Shown: positions 45,473-54,634 of the stretch, in pieces
Position numbering within the stretch: position 1 is the first letter of the stretch
How the letters are laid out: each line of letters starts with the position of its first letter
Source: Tropicibacter oceani
GTDB lineage: Bacteria; Pseudomonadota; Alphaproteobacteria; Rhodobacterales; Rhodobacteraceae
Assembly (NCBI RefSeq): GCF_029958925.1
Contig: NZ_CP124616.1
Span: 62,001-126,000, forward strand
Direction of reading: 5' to 3'
Length of the DNA stretch: 64,000 nt
Program-made: the position numbers and the translations under genes
The notes under the pieces: generated by a model
What the model saw: the letters and a program-made list of their open reading frames with translations, nothing else
The model's database searches: none
What the model was told of the DNA's origin: nothing

Positions 45473-47359
45473 ATGAACACGACTGCCCTCACCCAGGCCG
45501 GGCTGAACCTCATCCAGCAGGCCCTGACCATCTACGACAGCGACCTTGCGCTGGCCGTCTGCAACGCCCGTTTCGCCGAGATGTTCGACCTGCCCGCCGA
45601 ACACACCACCCCCGGCGCGCGGTTCGAGGACACCATCCGCCATCTCGCGACGCGCGGCGAATACGGGCCAATCGACGATCTCGACACCTTCGTCACCGAC
45701 CGCGTCCGCATCGCCCGCGCCTTTCAGCCGCATTACATGGAACGCACCCGCGCCAATGGCCGCACCATCAGCGTCGAGGGCGCGCCCCTGCCGCAGGGCG
45801 GCTGGGTCACCGTCTACACCGATATCACCGAAACGAAATCGCAGGAACTGCTGCTGCGCACCCGGTCGGAACTGCTGTCCGAAGAGGTCCTGAAACGGTC
45901 CGAGGAGCTGGCCAGAACCAACCGCCAGCTGGCCGCCACCAACGCCGCCCTGACCGAGGCCCGCCGCGAGCTTCAGGAAATCGAGGCCCGCACTCGCACC
46001 ACCACCGAAATGATGCCCGCCCATATCGCCCGCGTCGATGCCGCCGGGCGCTATACCTTTTCCAACGGCCGGCTGTCCGACGTGATGCCCGGACGGCCCA
46101 GCAATATTCTTGGGCTGCACATCTCGGACACGCTTGGCCCGCAGGCCTTTGCCCGCGTCCAGCCGCATCTGGATGCGGCCTTTGATGGCCAGCAAAGCAC
46201 CTTTGAATTCACTGACGAGGCTTCTTCCCGCCGCATCCGCGCGGCCTTTACCCCCGACCCGATGGAACCCGGCGTCTATATCATGAGCCAGGACGTCACC
46301 GAGGAAACCCAGACCCGCGCCGCCCTGCAACAGACCCGCCGCCGCGAAATGGCGGCGCAGCTGATCAGCGGCATGGCGCATGACTTTTCCAACCTTTTGA
46401 CGATCATCCTGGGCATGCAGTCGAAACTGTCCCGGATGGAACCCGGCGACGAAGCCGCGCCGCTGATCAATGCCACGCTGCAGGCCGCCCAGCGCGGCGG
46501 CGCGCTGCTGGGGCGGATCGCCGACATCACCAGTCAGCGCAGCTGGCAGCCCAAACCGGTCACGCTTGGTCCGTTCCTGTCCGATCTTGCCACCCTGGCC
46601 ACCCCGTCCCTGCCCGAGGGCATCCGCCTGACCATCGACAATCAGATCGAAGACGCGCTGATGGCCGATCCCGGCCTGCTGCAGGATGCCCTTTTGAACC
46701 TGATCCTGAACGCCCGCGACGCCTGCGGCAACAGCGGCGAAATCCACATCACCGCGCAATCGCTGCAGGACACCTGGCTGCAGATCACCGTCACCGACAC
46801 CGGCCCCGGCTTTTCCGAAAAGGCGCTGGACCACGGGCTTGACCCTTTCTTTACCACCAAGGGCGGCGAAGGGTCCGGGCTTGGCCTTGCCATGGTCTAT
46901 GACATGACCAAACTTGCCGGCGGCTCGGTCCGTTTGTCGAACGGCGCGCGCGGTGCCCGCGTCACCCTGCGCCTGCCGCTGCGCCCCGCCGATGACCTGC
47001 CGGGCAACAGCCTTGTCCTGCTGGTCGAAGACAGCGACGACCTGCGCGCCTCGGTGCGCGAAATGCTGACCGGGATGGGGTTCGCCGTGGTCGAGGCGTC
47101 CTCGGTCCCCGAGGCCTGCGCCCTGTCCGAAGGCCTGCCCGATCTGGCGCTGGTGCTGTCTGACATCTCGCTGGAAGGCGAGGAAACCGGGCTGGAGCTG
47201 ATCGACCGCCTGCGGGGCATTCCGCTGCGCCTGATGACCTCGCTGCCCGCCGATCACCCCGATCATGCCGCCGCCCGTGCCCGCGTGCCGGTGCTGGCCA
47301 AACCCTTTGCGGCCCGCGATCTGGCGGAGTTCCTCGGACAGGAAAGACCCACCCCATGA
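45473..47359 (+). CDS. Hybrid sensor histidine kinase (PAS-PAS-HisKA-HATPase-REC)
   Basis: 628 residues from ATG 45473. No membrane segment, so a cytoplasmic sensor. A PAS-7 domain (ALTIYDSDLALAVCNARFAE to GGWVTVYTDITETK, residues 15-122), a coiled coil (about 125-180), a second PAS (180-285), the H box GMAHDFSNLLTII, HATPase boxes (NLILNARDACG, DTGPGFS, GSGLGLAMVYD) and a C-terminal receiver (LLVEDSDD, phospho-Asp in LVLSDISLEG, Lys in VLAKPF). Resembles the NahK-type hybrid kinases. The response regulator gene overlaps the stop by 4 nt. Confidence 0.93.
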   Translation: MNTTALTQAGLNLIQQALTIYDSDLALAVCNARFAEMFDLPAEHTTPGARFEDTIRHLATRGEYGPIDDLDTFVTDRVRIARAFQPHYMERTRANGRTISVEGAPLPQGGWVTVYTDITETKSQELLLRTRSELLSEEVLKRSEELARTNRQLAATNAALTEARRELQEIEARTRTTTEMMPAHIARVDAAGRYTFSNGRLSDVMPGRPSNILGLHISDTLGPQAFARVQPHLDAAFDGQQSTFEFTDEASSRRIRAAFTPDPMEPGVYIMSQDVTEETQTRAALQQTRRREMAAQLISGMAHDFSNLLTIILGMQSKLSRMEPGDEAAPLINATLQAAQRGGALLGRIADITSQRSWQPKPVTLGPFLSDLATLATPSLPEGIRLTIDNQIEDALMADPGLLQDALLNLILNARDACGNSGEIHITAQSLQDTWLQITVTDTGPGFSEKALDHGLDPFFTTKGGEGSGLGLAMVYDMTKLAGGSVRLSNGARGARVTLRLPLRPADDLPGNSLVLLVEDSDDLRASVREMLTGMGFAVVEASSVPEACALSEGLPDLALVLSDISLEGEETGLELIDRLRGIPLRLMTSLPADHPDHAAARARVPVLAKPFAARDLAEFLGQERPTP

Positions 47360-48054
47360 GCGCCCTTGTCACCATTCTCGACGACGAACCCGCGATCCGC
47401 GAAATGCTGTCCGAAGCCTTGACCGAGGCGGGGTTTCGCACCCTGACCTTTGGCCGCGCCACGGAATTCGAGGCTGCGCTGCGCCGCACCACCCCCGACG
47501 TCTGCCTTGTCGATCTGGGCTTGCCCGACCGTGACGGGCTGTCGCTGGTCCACCGGCTGGCGCTGGAACAGGGCGCCACGGTCATCATCATTTCGGGCCG
47601 CGCGCAGGTGCAGGACCGGGTCACGGGGCTGGAACTGGGCGCGGATGACTACATCATCAAACCCTTCGATCCGTCCGAGGTGGTGGCCCGCGTCCGCGCC
47701 CGCCTGCGCGGCCCCAAACAGGCCGCCGCCACCAGCAACACGGCACGCTTCAACGGCTGGACCGCCCATTTCGAGCGCTACGCGCTCGAGGACGAGGCAG
47801 GCATCGAAACCCCCTTCAGCCACGCCGAGGGCGAGGTCCTGCGCCTGTTTCTGGAAAGCCCCAAACGCCTGATCACCCGCGCCCACATGCAAGAAAGCCT
47901 AGGCGGCGCGGCGGGTGAAAGTTTTGACCGGGCGATGGATGTGCGCATCTCGCGCCTGCGCACCAAGCTGCGCGAAGACCCGAAAAACCCCCGCCTGATC
48001 AAGACGATCTATGGTGCGGGCTACATCTTTCTGGGCGATGTGGTCTGGGTGTGA
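47356..48054 (+). CDS. OmpR-family response regulator
   Basis: 232 residues, ATGA overlap with the kinase gene. Receiver domain: acidic pair in ILDDEPAIRE (residues 9-10), phospho-acceptor Asp near 53 in CLVDLGLPDRDG, Lys in YIIKPFD. Winged-helix output domain ends in RISRLRTKLREDPKNPRLIKTIYGAGYIF. Partner of the hybrid kinase. Its targets are unknown; the convergent formate dehydrogenase locus is only a positional candidate. Confidence 0.95.
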   Translation: MSALVTILDDEPAIREMLSEALTEAGFRTLTFGRATEFEAALRRTTPDVCLVDLGLPDRDGLSLVHRLALEQGATVIIISGRAQVQDRVTGLELGADDYIIKPFDPSEVVARVRARLRGPKQAAATSNTARFNGWTAHFERYALEDEAGIETPFSHAEGEVLRLFLESPKRLITRAHMQESLGGAAGESFDRAMDVRISRLRTKLREDPKNPRLIKTIYGAGYIFLGDVVWV

Positions 48055-48106
48055 CGCGCCCCGGACTGGATCCGGGGCCTCAGCCGACCCAGCCGAACAG
48101 GCAAAA

Positions 48107-48292
48107 TCACGGCAAGGGCACCGTATAGGCCGCGCCGCCCAGCATTCCCTGAACCAGCGGCAGGATCGCCACCGCCGCAATCCCAACCAGCGCGCCGACC
48201 GCCAGCCGCACCGGCGCCGTGCCCAACCGTGGCCCCGCCAGCCCCAAAAGCCCGCAAACCGTGGCGTAAAACCCCAATGAAACCGGGTCCAT
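48107..48292 (-). CDS. Small hydrophobic protein downstream of formate dehydrogenase
   Basis: 61 residues from ATG 48292 with GGGGGG just upstream. Two membrane segments (about 5-20 and 29-52). It begins 70 nt after the formate dehydrogenase stop on the same strand, so it may be co-transcribed. No known family recognised; an anchor for the formate dehydrogenase is a speculation from position. Confidence 0.55.
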   Translation of the reverse strand: MDPVSLGFYATVCGLLGLAGPRLGTAPVRLAVGALVGIAAVAILPLVQGMLGGAAYTVPLP

Positions 48293-48361
48293 GTCAGCCC
48301 CCCAAAGGGCCAGCCTAGCAGGTTTCCGCCGCGGCGTCGCGGTCCTTTCCTGCGCGCGCCC

Positions 48362-51133
48362 CTACTCGGCCGCGACGACTCCTGCCTTTTCGACCCGCAC
48401 GGCCGAGTATTTGAACTCGGGGATCTTGCCATAGGGGTCCAACGCCGGGTTGGTCAGGATGTTGGCCGCCGCCTCGACATAGGCGAAGGGCAGGAACACC
48501 ATGTCCGGCGCCACCGCGCGGTCGGCGCGGGCCATCACGTCGATGCTGCCGCGCTTTGTCGTCAGGCGCACCATGCCGCCCGGCTCGACCCCCAGCTGCC
48601 GCAAGGTTGACGGATGCAGCGAACAGTTCGCCTCGGGCTCGACCGCGTCCAGCACCTTGGACCGCCGCGTCATCGACCCGGTGTGCCAATGCTCCAACTG
48701 CCGTCCCGTGGTCAGCACCATGGGATAGTCCGCATCCGGCAGATCGTCCGGCGGAATGACCGAGGCTGGCGTGAACCGTGCCCGGCCATCGGCGCGCGGA
48801 AACCCGTCGCCAAAGACGATCGCCTGCCCCGGGTCCTGGGGCGACAAGGACGGATAGGTCACCGCATTTTCGCGCTCCAGCCTGTCCCAGGTGATATTGC
48901 TCAGCGACTTCATGTTCAGCGCCATCTCGGCAAAGACATCCGCCGGGCTGTCATAGTGCCAGTCCAGCCCCAGCCGCTGCGCCAGATCGACGGTGATCGC
49001 CCAATCCTCTCGCGCCTCGCCCGGGGGCGCCAGCGCGGGGCGGCCCATCTGGACCTGGCGGTTGGTGTTGGTCACGGTCCCCGACTTTTCCGCAAAGCCG
49101 CTGGCGGGCAGGATCACGTCGGCGTAATTCGCCGTCTCGGTCAGAAAGATGTCCTGCACCACAAGGTGTTCCAGCTTGGCCAGGGCATCGCGGGCGTGTT
49201 CCACATCCGGGTCGGACATCGCCGGGTTTTCGCCCAGGATATACATGCCCTTGATGTCACCCGCATGCACCGCATCAAGAATCTCGGTCACGGTCAGGCC
49301 CTTTTCGGCGCTGAAATCACCGGACTTCCAGACCTCGGTAAAGGCGCTGCGCACGCCGTCGTCACCGACCGGCTGGTAATCCGGCAGGAACATCGGGATC
49401 AGACCCGCATCCGAGGCGCCCTGAACGTTGTTCTGCCCACGCAAGGGATGCAGCCCGGCGCCGGGCCGCCCCACCTGTCCGCACATCAGCGCCAAGGAAA
49501 TCAGGCAACGCGAATTGTCTGTGCCGTGGATGTGCTGCGAAATGCCCATGCCCCAGAAAATCATCGCCGCCTTGGCCCCGGCGAAATCGCGCGCGACCTG
49601 GCGCAGCGTTTCGGCCGGGATGCCGCACAGCGCCTCCATCTTTTCGGGCGGGAACTGCTTCAGGTGCTCTTTCTCAGCCTCCCAATTCTCGGTAAAGGCG
49701 TCGATATACTGCTGATCGTACAGGCCCTCTTCGACGATGGTGTGCATGATCGCGTTCAGCATGGACACATCGGCCCCGGGCTTGAACTGCAACATATGCG
49801 TCGCAAAGCGGCGCAGCCCGACGCCGCGCGGGTCCATCACGATCAGCTTGCCGCCGCGCTTGGTGAACTGCTTGAAATAGGTCGCGGCGACGGGGTGGTT
49901 TTCGACCGGGTTGCAGCCGATCACGATTGCCACGTCCGAATGTTCGATCTGGTTGAAGGTCGCGGTGACCGCGCCGCTGCCGACGTTCTCCATCAAGGCC
50001 GCCACGCTTGAGGCATGGCACAGCCGCGTGCAGTGATCGACGTTGTTGTGGCCAAAGCCCTGGCGGATCAGCTTCTGGAACAGATAGGCCTCTTCGTTGG
50101 TGCATTTGGCGCTGCCGAACCCGGCCACGGTTGTCCCGCGGTCATCACGCAGCCGCGCCAATCCGCCGGCTGCCAGGTCCATCGCCTCGTCCCAGGTGGC
50201 CTCGCGGAACACCTCTTGCCAGTTGCCGGGATCGACATTCAGCCCCTTGGGCGCACCCTCCCGCCGGACCAGCGGTTTGGTCAACCGGTGTTCGTGGTGC
50301 ACATAGTCAAAGCCAAAGCGCCCCTTGACGCAAAGCCGCCCCTCGTTCGCAGGGCCGTTGATGCCCTCGACATATTTGATCTTGCCATTCTTGACCTTGA
50401 GGCTGACCTGGCAACCCACCCCGCAAAACGGGCAGACGCTTTCGACCTCGCTGTCGTAATCGGCACTGTCACCCTGCTGCGCCGCGTCCAGCACGGTGGC
50501 CGGCATCAGCGCGCCCGTCGGGCAGGCCTGCACGCATTCGCCGCAGGCCACGCAGCTGCTGTCGCCCATGTCATCGGCAATGTCGAAGACAGGATAGGCA
50601 TCGTGGCCGCGCCCGGCCATGCCGATCACGTCGTTCACCTGAACCTCGCGGCAGGCGCGCACGCACAGACCGCACTGGATGCAGGCATCCAGGTTGACCC
50701 GCATCGCAACATGGCTGTCATCCAGCAGCGGAATGCGCTCTGCTTCGAGCGTCGGAAAGCGCGACTCCGAAACACCGTTGGCCTCGGCCATGTCCCACAG
50801 ATGCGACGACCGGTCATGCGCCGCCTCCCGCTCGGGCTGGTCAGCCAGCAACAGCTCCATCACCATCTTGCGCGCAGCGGTGGCGCGGGCATTGCCAGTG
50901 TTCACCACCATCCCCTCAGAGGGTTCCCGAATGCAGGACGCCGCCAGCACCCGCTCGCCCTCGATCTCGACCATGCAGGCCCGGCAATTGCCATCGGGCC
51001 GATAACCCGGCGCGGGCTTGTGACACAGATGCGGGATCTTCAGACCCCGGCCATTGGCCACCTCCCAGATCGTCAGCCCCTTCTCGGCCTCGACCTCTTT
51101 GCCATCCAGGGTGAATCGGATCGTATCGGACAT
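48362..51133 (-). CDS. fdhA: Molybdenum formate dehydrogenase alpha subunit (FdsA/FdhF-like)
   Basis: 923 residues from ATG 51133 (GAGGAGA upstream), no Tat signal, so cytoplasmic. Cofactor sites in order: 2Fe-2S ferredoxin domain (Cys37, 50, 53, 67), a His/Cys cluster region, two 4Fe-4S ferredoxin motifs (CIQCGLCVRAC, CVACGECVQAC), the proximal 4Fe-4S site CPFCGVGC, and the Mo ligand Cys372 in DHCTRLCHASS, which aligns with selenocysteine of E. coli FdhF. RGQNNVQGASDAG and the C-terminal molybdopterin domain are intact. It oxidises formate to CO2. No fdsB, fdsG or fdhD is nearby. Confidence 0.93.
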   Translation of the reverse strand: MSDTIRFTLDGKEVEAEKGLTIWEVANGRGLKIPHLCHKPAPGYRPDGNCRACMVEIEGERVLAASCIREPSEGMVVNTGNARATAARKMVMELLLADQPEREAAHDRSSHLWDMAEANGVSESRFPTLEAERIPLLDDSHVAMRVNLDACIQCGLCVRACREVQVNDVIGMAGRGHDAYPVFDIADDMGDSSCVACGECVQACPTGALMPATVLDAAQQGDSADYDSEVESVCPFCGVGCQVSLKVKNGKIKYVEGINGPANEGRLCVKGRFGFDYVHHEHRLTKPLVRREGAPKGLNVDPGNWQEVFREATWDEAMDLAAGGLARLRDDRGTTVAGFGSAKCTNEEAYLFQKLIRQGFGHNNVDHCTRLCHASSVAALMENVGSGAVTATFNQIEHSDVAIVIGCNPVENHPVAATYFKQFTKRGGKLIVMDPRGVGLRRFATHMLQFKPGADVSMLNAIMHTIVEEGLYDQQYIDAFTENWEAEKEHLKQFPPEKMEALCGIPAETLRQVARDFAGAKAAMIFWGMGISQHIHGTDNSRCLISLALMCGQVGRPGAGLHPLRGQNNVQGASDAGLIPMFLPDYQPVGDDGVRSAFTEVWKSGDFSAEKGLTVTEILDAVHAGDIKGMYILGENPAMSDPDVEHARDALAKLEHLVVQDIFLTETANYADVILPASGFAEKSGTVTNTNRQVQMGRPALAPPGEAREDWAITVDLAQRLGLDWHYDSPADVFAEMALNMKSLSNITWDRLERENAVTYPSLSPQDPGQAIVFGDGFPRADGRARFTPASVIPPDDLPDADYPMVLTTGRQLEHWHTGSMTRRSKVLDAVEPEANCSLHPSTLRQLGVEPGGMVRLTTKRGSIDVMARADRAVAPDMVFLPFAYVEAAANILTNPALDPYGKIPEFKYSAVRVEKAGVVAAE

Positions 51134-51262
51134 TGCGCGCGTCTCCTCTGTCGCAGCCGTTAAACCATGCCCCGCACGCCCGGCGCAGATCAATCGCGAC
51201 GCCTTGCCGCAAAATTGCGCCCCCGGCGTTTCCAATAAGGAACGCCCGCACCAAAAAGGCGC

Positions 51263-51300
51263 GGCCTGGCCCTTCTTCTTGGCAAAAATACTCAAATACC
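51263..51300 (-). repeat. Dispersed repeat A, copy 6 (tail form)
   Basis: Minus strand: GGTATTTGAGTATTTTTGCC then AAGAAGAAGGGCCAGGCC, in the divergent spacer between formate dehydrogenase and the VOC gene. Confidence 0.75.
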
Positions 51301-51412
51301 CCGCCCTGCAGCCAGCCAGACCCTCGGCGTTTGCGCACCATCCCCCTGCATCCTGCCGCAATTGGATCGCCAGAACACAGGCCATATACTCCGTTCAAAA
51401 GGAGTGAACGAC

Positions 51413-51889
51413 ATGCCAACGCACCCCGAAACCCGCATCGGCCACGTGCACCTGAAGGTGGCAGACCTTGACCGAGCCATTGCCTTCTACCGCGATGTCA
51501 TGGGGCTTCAGGTCACCCAGACCTACGGCACGCAGGCCGCCTTTCTCGGCGCAGGCGGCTATCACCACCACATCGGCCTGAACACCTGGGACAGCGCCGG
51601 CGGCCCACGCCCGCCGCGTGGCAGCACCGGCCTTTACCACACCGCTTTCCTCTATCCCGACCGCCAGGCTCTGGCGCAGGCGCTGCAACGCGCCCTGGAT
51701 GCCGGCATCACAATCGACGGCGCCGCCGATCACGGCGTCTCCGAGGCGATCTATTTCCAGGACCCCGACGGCAACGGCATCGAAATCTACCGCGACCGAG
51801 ATCCGGCCGACTGGCCACGCGGCGCCGATGGCGCGCTGGCCATGTCCATTGCCCCGCTCGACCTGAACGCCCTTCTGGCCGAGGCCTGA
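51413..51889 (+). CDS. VOC-family (glyoxalase/bleomycin-resistance fold) protein
   Basis: 158 residues from ATG 51413 (AAGGAG upstream). Two beta-alpha-beta-beta-beta modules: RIGHVHLKVADLDRAIAFYRDVMGL at the start with a metal-ligand His, YHHHIGLNTW, LYHTAFLYPDR and YFQDPDGNGIEIYRDRD with the metal-ligand Glu. Similar to CatE-like extradiol dioxygenases as well as glyoxalase-like proteins; the reaction cannot be assigned. Stands alone. Confidence 0.85.
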   Translation: MPTHPETRIGHVHLKVADLDRAIAFYRDVMGLQVTQTYGTQAAFLGAGGYHHHIGLNTWDSAGGPRPPRGSTGLYHTAFLYPDRQALAQALQRALDAGITIDGAADHGVSEAIYFQDPDGNGIEIYRDRDPADWPRGADGALAMSIAPLDLNALLAEA

Positions 51890-51897
51890 CCAATCCA

Positions 51898-51955
51898 GGG
51901 ATGGCCCGGGTGGGCGGGGCGAGGTCCGCAAGGACAAGCTCCGCCCCGCCCGGCC
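51898..51955. repeat. Dispersed repeat B, copy 3
   Basis: GGGATGGCCCGGGTGGGCGG then GGCGAGGTCCGCAAGGACAAG and CTCCGCCCCGCCCGG. The first 23 bases equal copy 2. The inner hairpin GTCC-GCAA-GGAC has a GNRA-type loop, and the outer arms GGGCGGGGCG/CCGCCCCGCCCGG pair. Confidence 0.75.
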
Positions 51956-52020
51956 CCTCTGGACCTTGCCGGACAAGCCGCCTACCCTCCGCGCCAACAC
52001 CTAGGGAAAAGGCATTCGAC

Positions 52021-52881
52021 ATGGCGACCGGCACCAACATCCGCACCTATTTCAACGGCCAGTGGCACGATGGCGACGCGATGATCATGCGCGCGGCCGA
52101 CCACGGCGCCTGGCTTGGCTCCAGCGTCTTTGACGGCGCGCGCTACGTTCAGGGCGTCATGCCCGACCTCGACGCCCATTGCGCCCGCGTCAACCGCTCG
52201 GCCGAGGCGCTGATGCTGCGGCCCACCGTCACCCCCGAGGACATGGTTCAGATCGTCCAGGAGGGCCTGCGCGCCTATGCCCCGGACGCCGCCGTCTACA
52301 TCCGCCCGATGTACTGGGGCATCAACGGCGATGTCACCGCCATCGTGCCGCAACCGGATGAAACCGGCTTTGCCATCTGCCTCGAGGAAATCCCCTTTGC
52401 CGCCGATACCGCCACCGTCAAACTGGGGCACACCCGCTTTCGCCGGCCGGTTCTGGAAAGCGCCGTGGTCAATGCCAAGGCTGGCTGCCTTTACCCCAAC
52501 AACGCCCGCATGCTGGCCGAGGTCCGCGCCCGCGGCTTTGGCAACGCGCTGGTCGCCGACGCCATGGGCAATATCGCCGAAAGCGCCACCGCCAACGTCT
52601 TCATGGTCAAGGACGGAGAGGTTTTCACCCCCATCCCCAACGGCACCTTCCTGGCCGGGATCACCCGCGCCCGCCACCTGGTCAACATGCGCGCCGACGG
52701 CATGAAGGTGCATGAAACCGTGCTGAGCTTTGATGACTTCGAACAGGCCGACGAGGTGTTCCTGTCCGGCAACATGAGCAAGGTCACCGCCGTCACCGGC
52801 TTTGAGGATACCGCGTACCAGGCCGGCCCCGTCACGAAACGCGTGCGCGAGATGTATTGGGACTGGGCGCATTCGCGCTGA
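52021..52881 (+). CDS. Class IV PLP aminotransferase (branched-chain aminotransferase-like)
   Basis: 286 residues. Fold-type IV: the PLP Lys is Lys153 in VVNAKAGCLYPNNARM, with the cofactor phosphate region GNIAESATANVFMVKDG and FLAGITRARHL near the end. IlvE-type enzymes transaminate Leu/Ile/Val; related members are D-amino acid aminotransferases and aminodeoxychorismate lyases. The size and motifs fit a branched-chain aminotransferase-like paralogue, exact substrate open. A copy of repeat B lies upstream. Confidence 0.87.
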   Translation: MATGTNIRTYFNGQWHDGDAMIMRAADHGAWLGSSVFDGARYVQGVMPDLDAHCARVNRSAEALMLRPTVTPEDMVQIVQEGLRAYAPDAAVYIRPMYWGINGDVTAIVPQPDETGFAICLEEIPFAADTATVKLGHTRFRRPVLESAVVNAKAGCLYPNNARMLAEVRARGFGNALVADAMGNIAESATANVFMVKDGEVFTPIPNGTFLAGITRARHLVNMRADGMKVHETVLSFDDFEQADEVFLSGNMSKVTAVTGFEDTAYQAGPVTKRVREMYWDWAHSR

Positions 52882-52944
52882 TCACGCCGCTATTGCGCGG
52901 CTGGCGCCTCTGCGCCATCATCCCGCCGGATAGGGAGTAGCCGA

Positions 52945-53400
52945 ATGCGCAAGTTTCTTGTCGTCCTCGATGACAGCCGTGAATGCCTGAACGCCATGCG
53001 CTTTGCCGCAATGCGCGCCGCCAACACCGGCGGCGGCGTCGAAATCCTGTCGGTCATACCGCCCGACGAATTCAACCACTGGATCGGCGTCGGCGACATC
53101 ATGCGCGAAGAGGCCCGCGAACGCATCCACGCCCATTTCGAAGTTTTCGCCAAATGGATGCGCGACAAGCAGGGCGTCGACCCCGAACTGGTCATCCGCG
53201 AAGGAGAGCCCGTCCCCGAGATCATCGCCCAGGTCAAGGAAGACCCCGATATCGGCATTCTCGTGCTGGGCGCCGCCACGGACAAGAAGGGCCCCGGCCC
53301 GATCATCACGCAGCTGATGAAGAACTCGGGCGCCTTGCCGATCCCGATCACCATCGTCCCCGGCGACATGAGCAAGGAGCGGCTTGAAGCCGTCACCTGA
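52945..53400 (+). CDS. Universal stress protein (UspA family)
   Basis: 151 residues, single Usp domain. Starts RKFLVVLDDSRECLNAMRFA and ends with the ATP-binding-type motif GILVLGAATDKKGPGPIITQ, although the last motif is altered from the usual GxxGxS. GGGAG lies upstream of the start. Family members are induced by starvation or low oxygen. Function in this organism is unknown. Confidence 0.87.
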   Translation: MRKFLVVLDDSRECLNAMRFAAMRAANTGGGVEILSVIPPDEFNHWIGVGDIMREEARERIHAHFEVFAKWMRDKQGVDPELVIREGEPVPEIIAQVKEDPDIGILVLGAATDKKGPGPIITQLMKNSGALPIPITIVPGDMSKERLEAVT

Positions 53401-53479
53401 GGTTTCCCCTAGCGGTCTGCGCCAGATCAACGACAAGGCGGCGAAACCATGCAGGCTGGCGCAAAACCGAGGGACCGCC

Positions 53480-53998
53480 ATGCCCGCCGCGCAAAACCGA
53501 TCCGATCTGCTGGCCGTGACCCAAAAGGAATTCGACAAGCTCGAAGCCCTGCTGGACAGCCTGCCCGCCCGCCTCTGGACCACCCCGGACCCGGATGCGG
53601 ACAACGCCACGATCAAGGACATCGTCGGGCATCGGGCCGCCTGGATCGACCTTTTCCTTGGCTGGTACAAACAGGGCCTGACCGGCGCGCCCGTCGCCAT
53701 CCCGGCCCCGGGGTACAAGTGGAACGATCTCAAACGCTTCAACGCCGATCTGCGCCATCGGCAGGCGGCTATGACCCCGGCCGAGGCCCGTGCGCTGCTG
53801 CGTGAAAACCACCGTCGGCTTGTGGATTTTGTCAAGAACCTGCCCGAGAAAGCGCTATACGGCGCACCCATGCAGGGCGGCGGCAATGCCTGGACGACCG
53901 GCCGCTGGGCTGAGGCGGCAGGCGCATCGCACTACCGGTCGGCCACCAAGTACATAAGGGGCCGTTTGCGGACCCTCGCGGATCACGAACCAGTTTAG
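53480..53998 (+). CDS. ClbS/DfsB-family four-helix-bundle protein
   Basis: 172 residues from ATG 53480. Typical start RSDLLAVTQKEFDKLEALLDSL, middle IVGHRAAWIDLFLGWYKQG and YKWNDLKRFNADL, end WAEAAGASHYRSATKYIRGRLR. ClbS inactivates colibactin by hydrolysing its cyclopropane; DfsB is a related plant-associated protein. No colibactin-like cluster is present, so a general DinB-like detoxification role is more likely. Confidence 0.82.
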   Translation: MPAAQNRSDLLAVTQKEFDKLEALLDSLPARLWTTPDPDADNATIKDIVGHRAAWIDLFLGWYKQGLTGAPVAIPAPGYKWNDLKRFNADLRHRQAAMTPAEARALLRENHRRLVDFVKNLPEKALYGAPMQGGGNAWTTGRWAEAAGASHYRSATKYIRGRLRTLADHEPV

Positions 53999-54070
53999 AA
54001 TCGTTCCAAACCTTGACGCCCCGCCCTATTGGGCGCATATAAAAGGCAATCGACAAAAGGTGCGACCCAG

Positions 54071-54634
54071 ATGTTCATTCAGACCGAATCCACCCCGAAT
54101 CCGGCCACGCTGAAATTCCTGCCCGGGCAGACCGTTCTGGAAATGGGCACGGCCGACTTTCCCACCGCGGATGCCGCCGGGTCCTCGCCGCTGGCGCAGC
54201 GCCTGTTTTCGGTGGACGGCGTGACTGCGGTGTTCTTCGGCACCGATTTCGTCACGGTCACCAAGGCCGAAACCATCGACTGGGATCACCTGAAGCCGGC
54301 GATCCTGGGCGCGGTGATGGAGCATTTCCAGTCTGGCCAGCCGGTGATGAGCGATGGCGCCACCCAGGCCGGCGGCCATGCCGACCACAGCGGTGAAGAC
54401 AGCGAAATCGTCGGCCAGATCAAGGAATTGCTGGACAGCCGCGTGCGTCCCGCCGTGGCCCAGGATGGCGGCGACATCACCTTTCACGGCTTTGACCGCG
54501 GCGTCGTCTACCTGCACATGCAGGGCGCCTGCGCCGGTTGCCCGTCGTCCACGCTGACGCTGAAAATGGGCATCGAAAACCTGCTGCGCCACTACATCCC
54601 CGAGGTGACCGAGGTTCGTCCGGTTGCCGTCTGA
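54071..54634 (+). CDS. NfuA/Nfu1-like Fe-S cluster carrier protein
   Basis: 187 residues from ATG 54071. The N-terminal Nfu domain (QTESTPNPATLKFLPGQTVL) is of the mitochondrial Nfu1 type; the C-terminal NifU-like domain binds a 4Fe-4S cluster through Cys154-Ala-Gly-Cys157 in QGACAGCPSSTLTLK. Delivers clusters to apo-proteins, for example lipoate synthase and aconitase. The tsaB start lies within its 3' end. Confidence 0.93.
   Translation: MFIQTESTPNPATLKFLPGQTVLEMGTADFPTADAAGSSPLAQRLFSVDGVTAVFFGTDFVTVTKAETIDWDHLKPAILGAVMEHFQSGQPVMSDGATQAGGHADHSGEDSEIVGQIKELLDSRVRPAVAQDGGDITFHGFDRGVVYLHMQGACAGCPSSTLTLKMGIENLLRHYIPEVTEVRPVAV

Noticed and set aside
53480-53998. A colibactin-type self-resistance locus
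   Set aside because: ClbS/DfsB-family proteins occur widely without any biosynthetic cluster, and none is present here.
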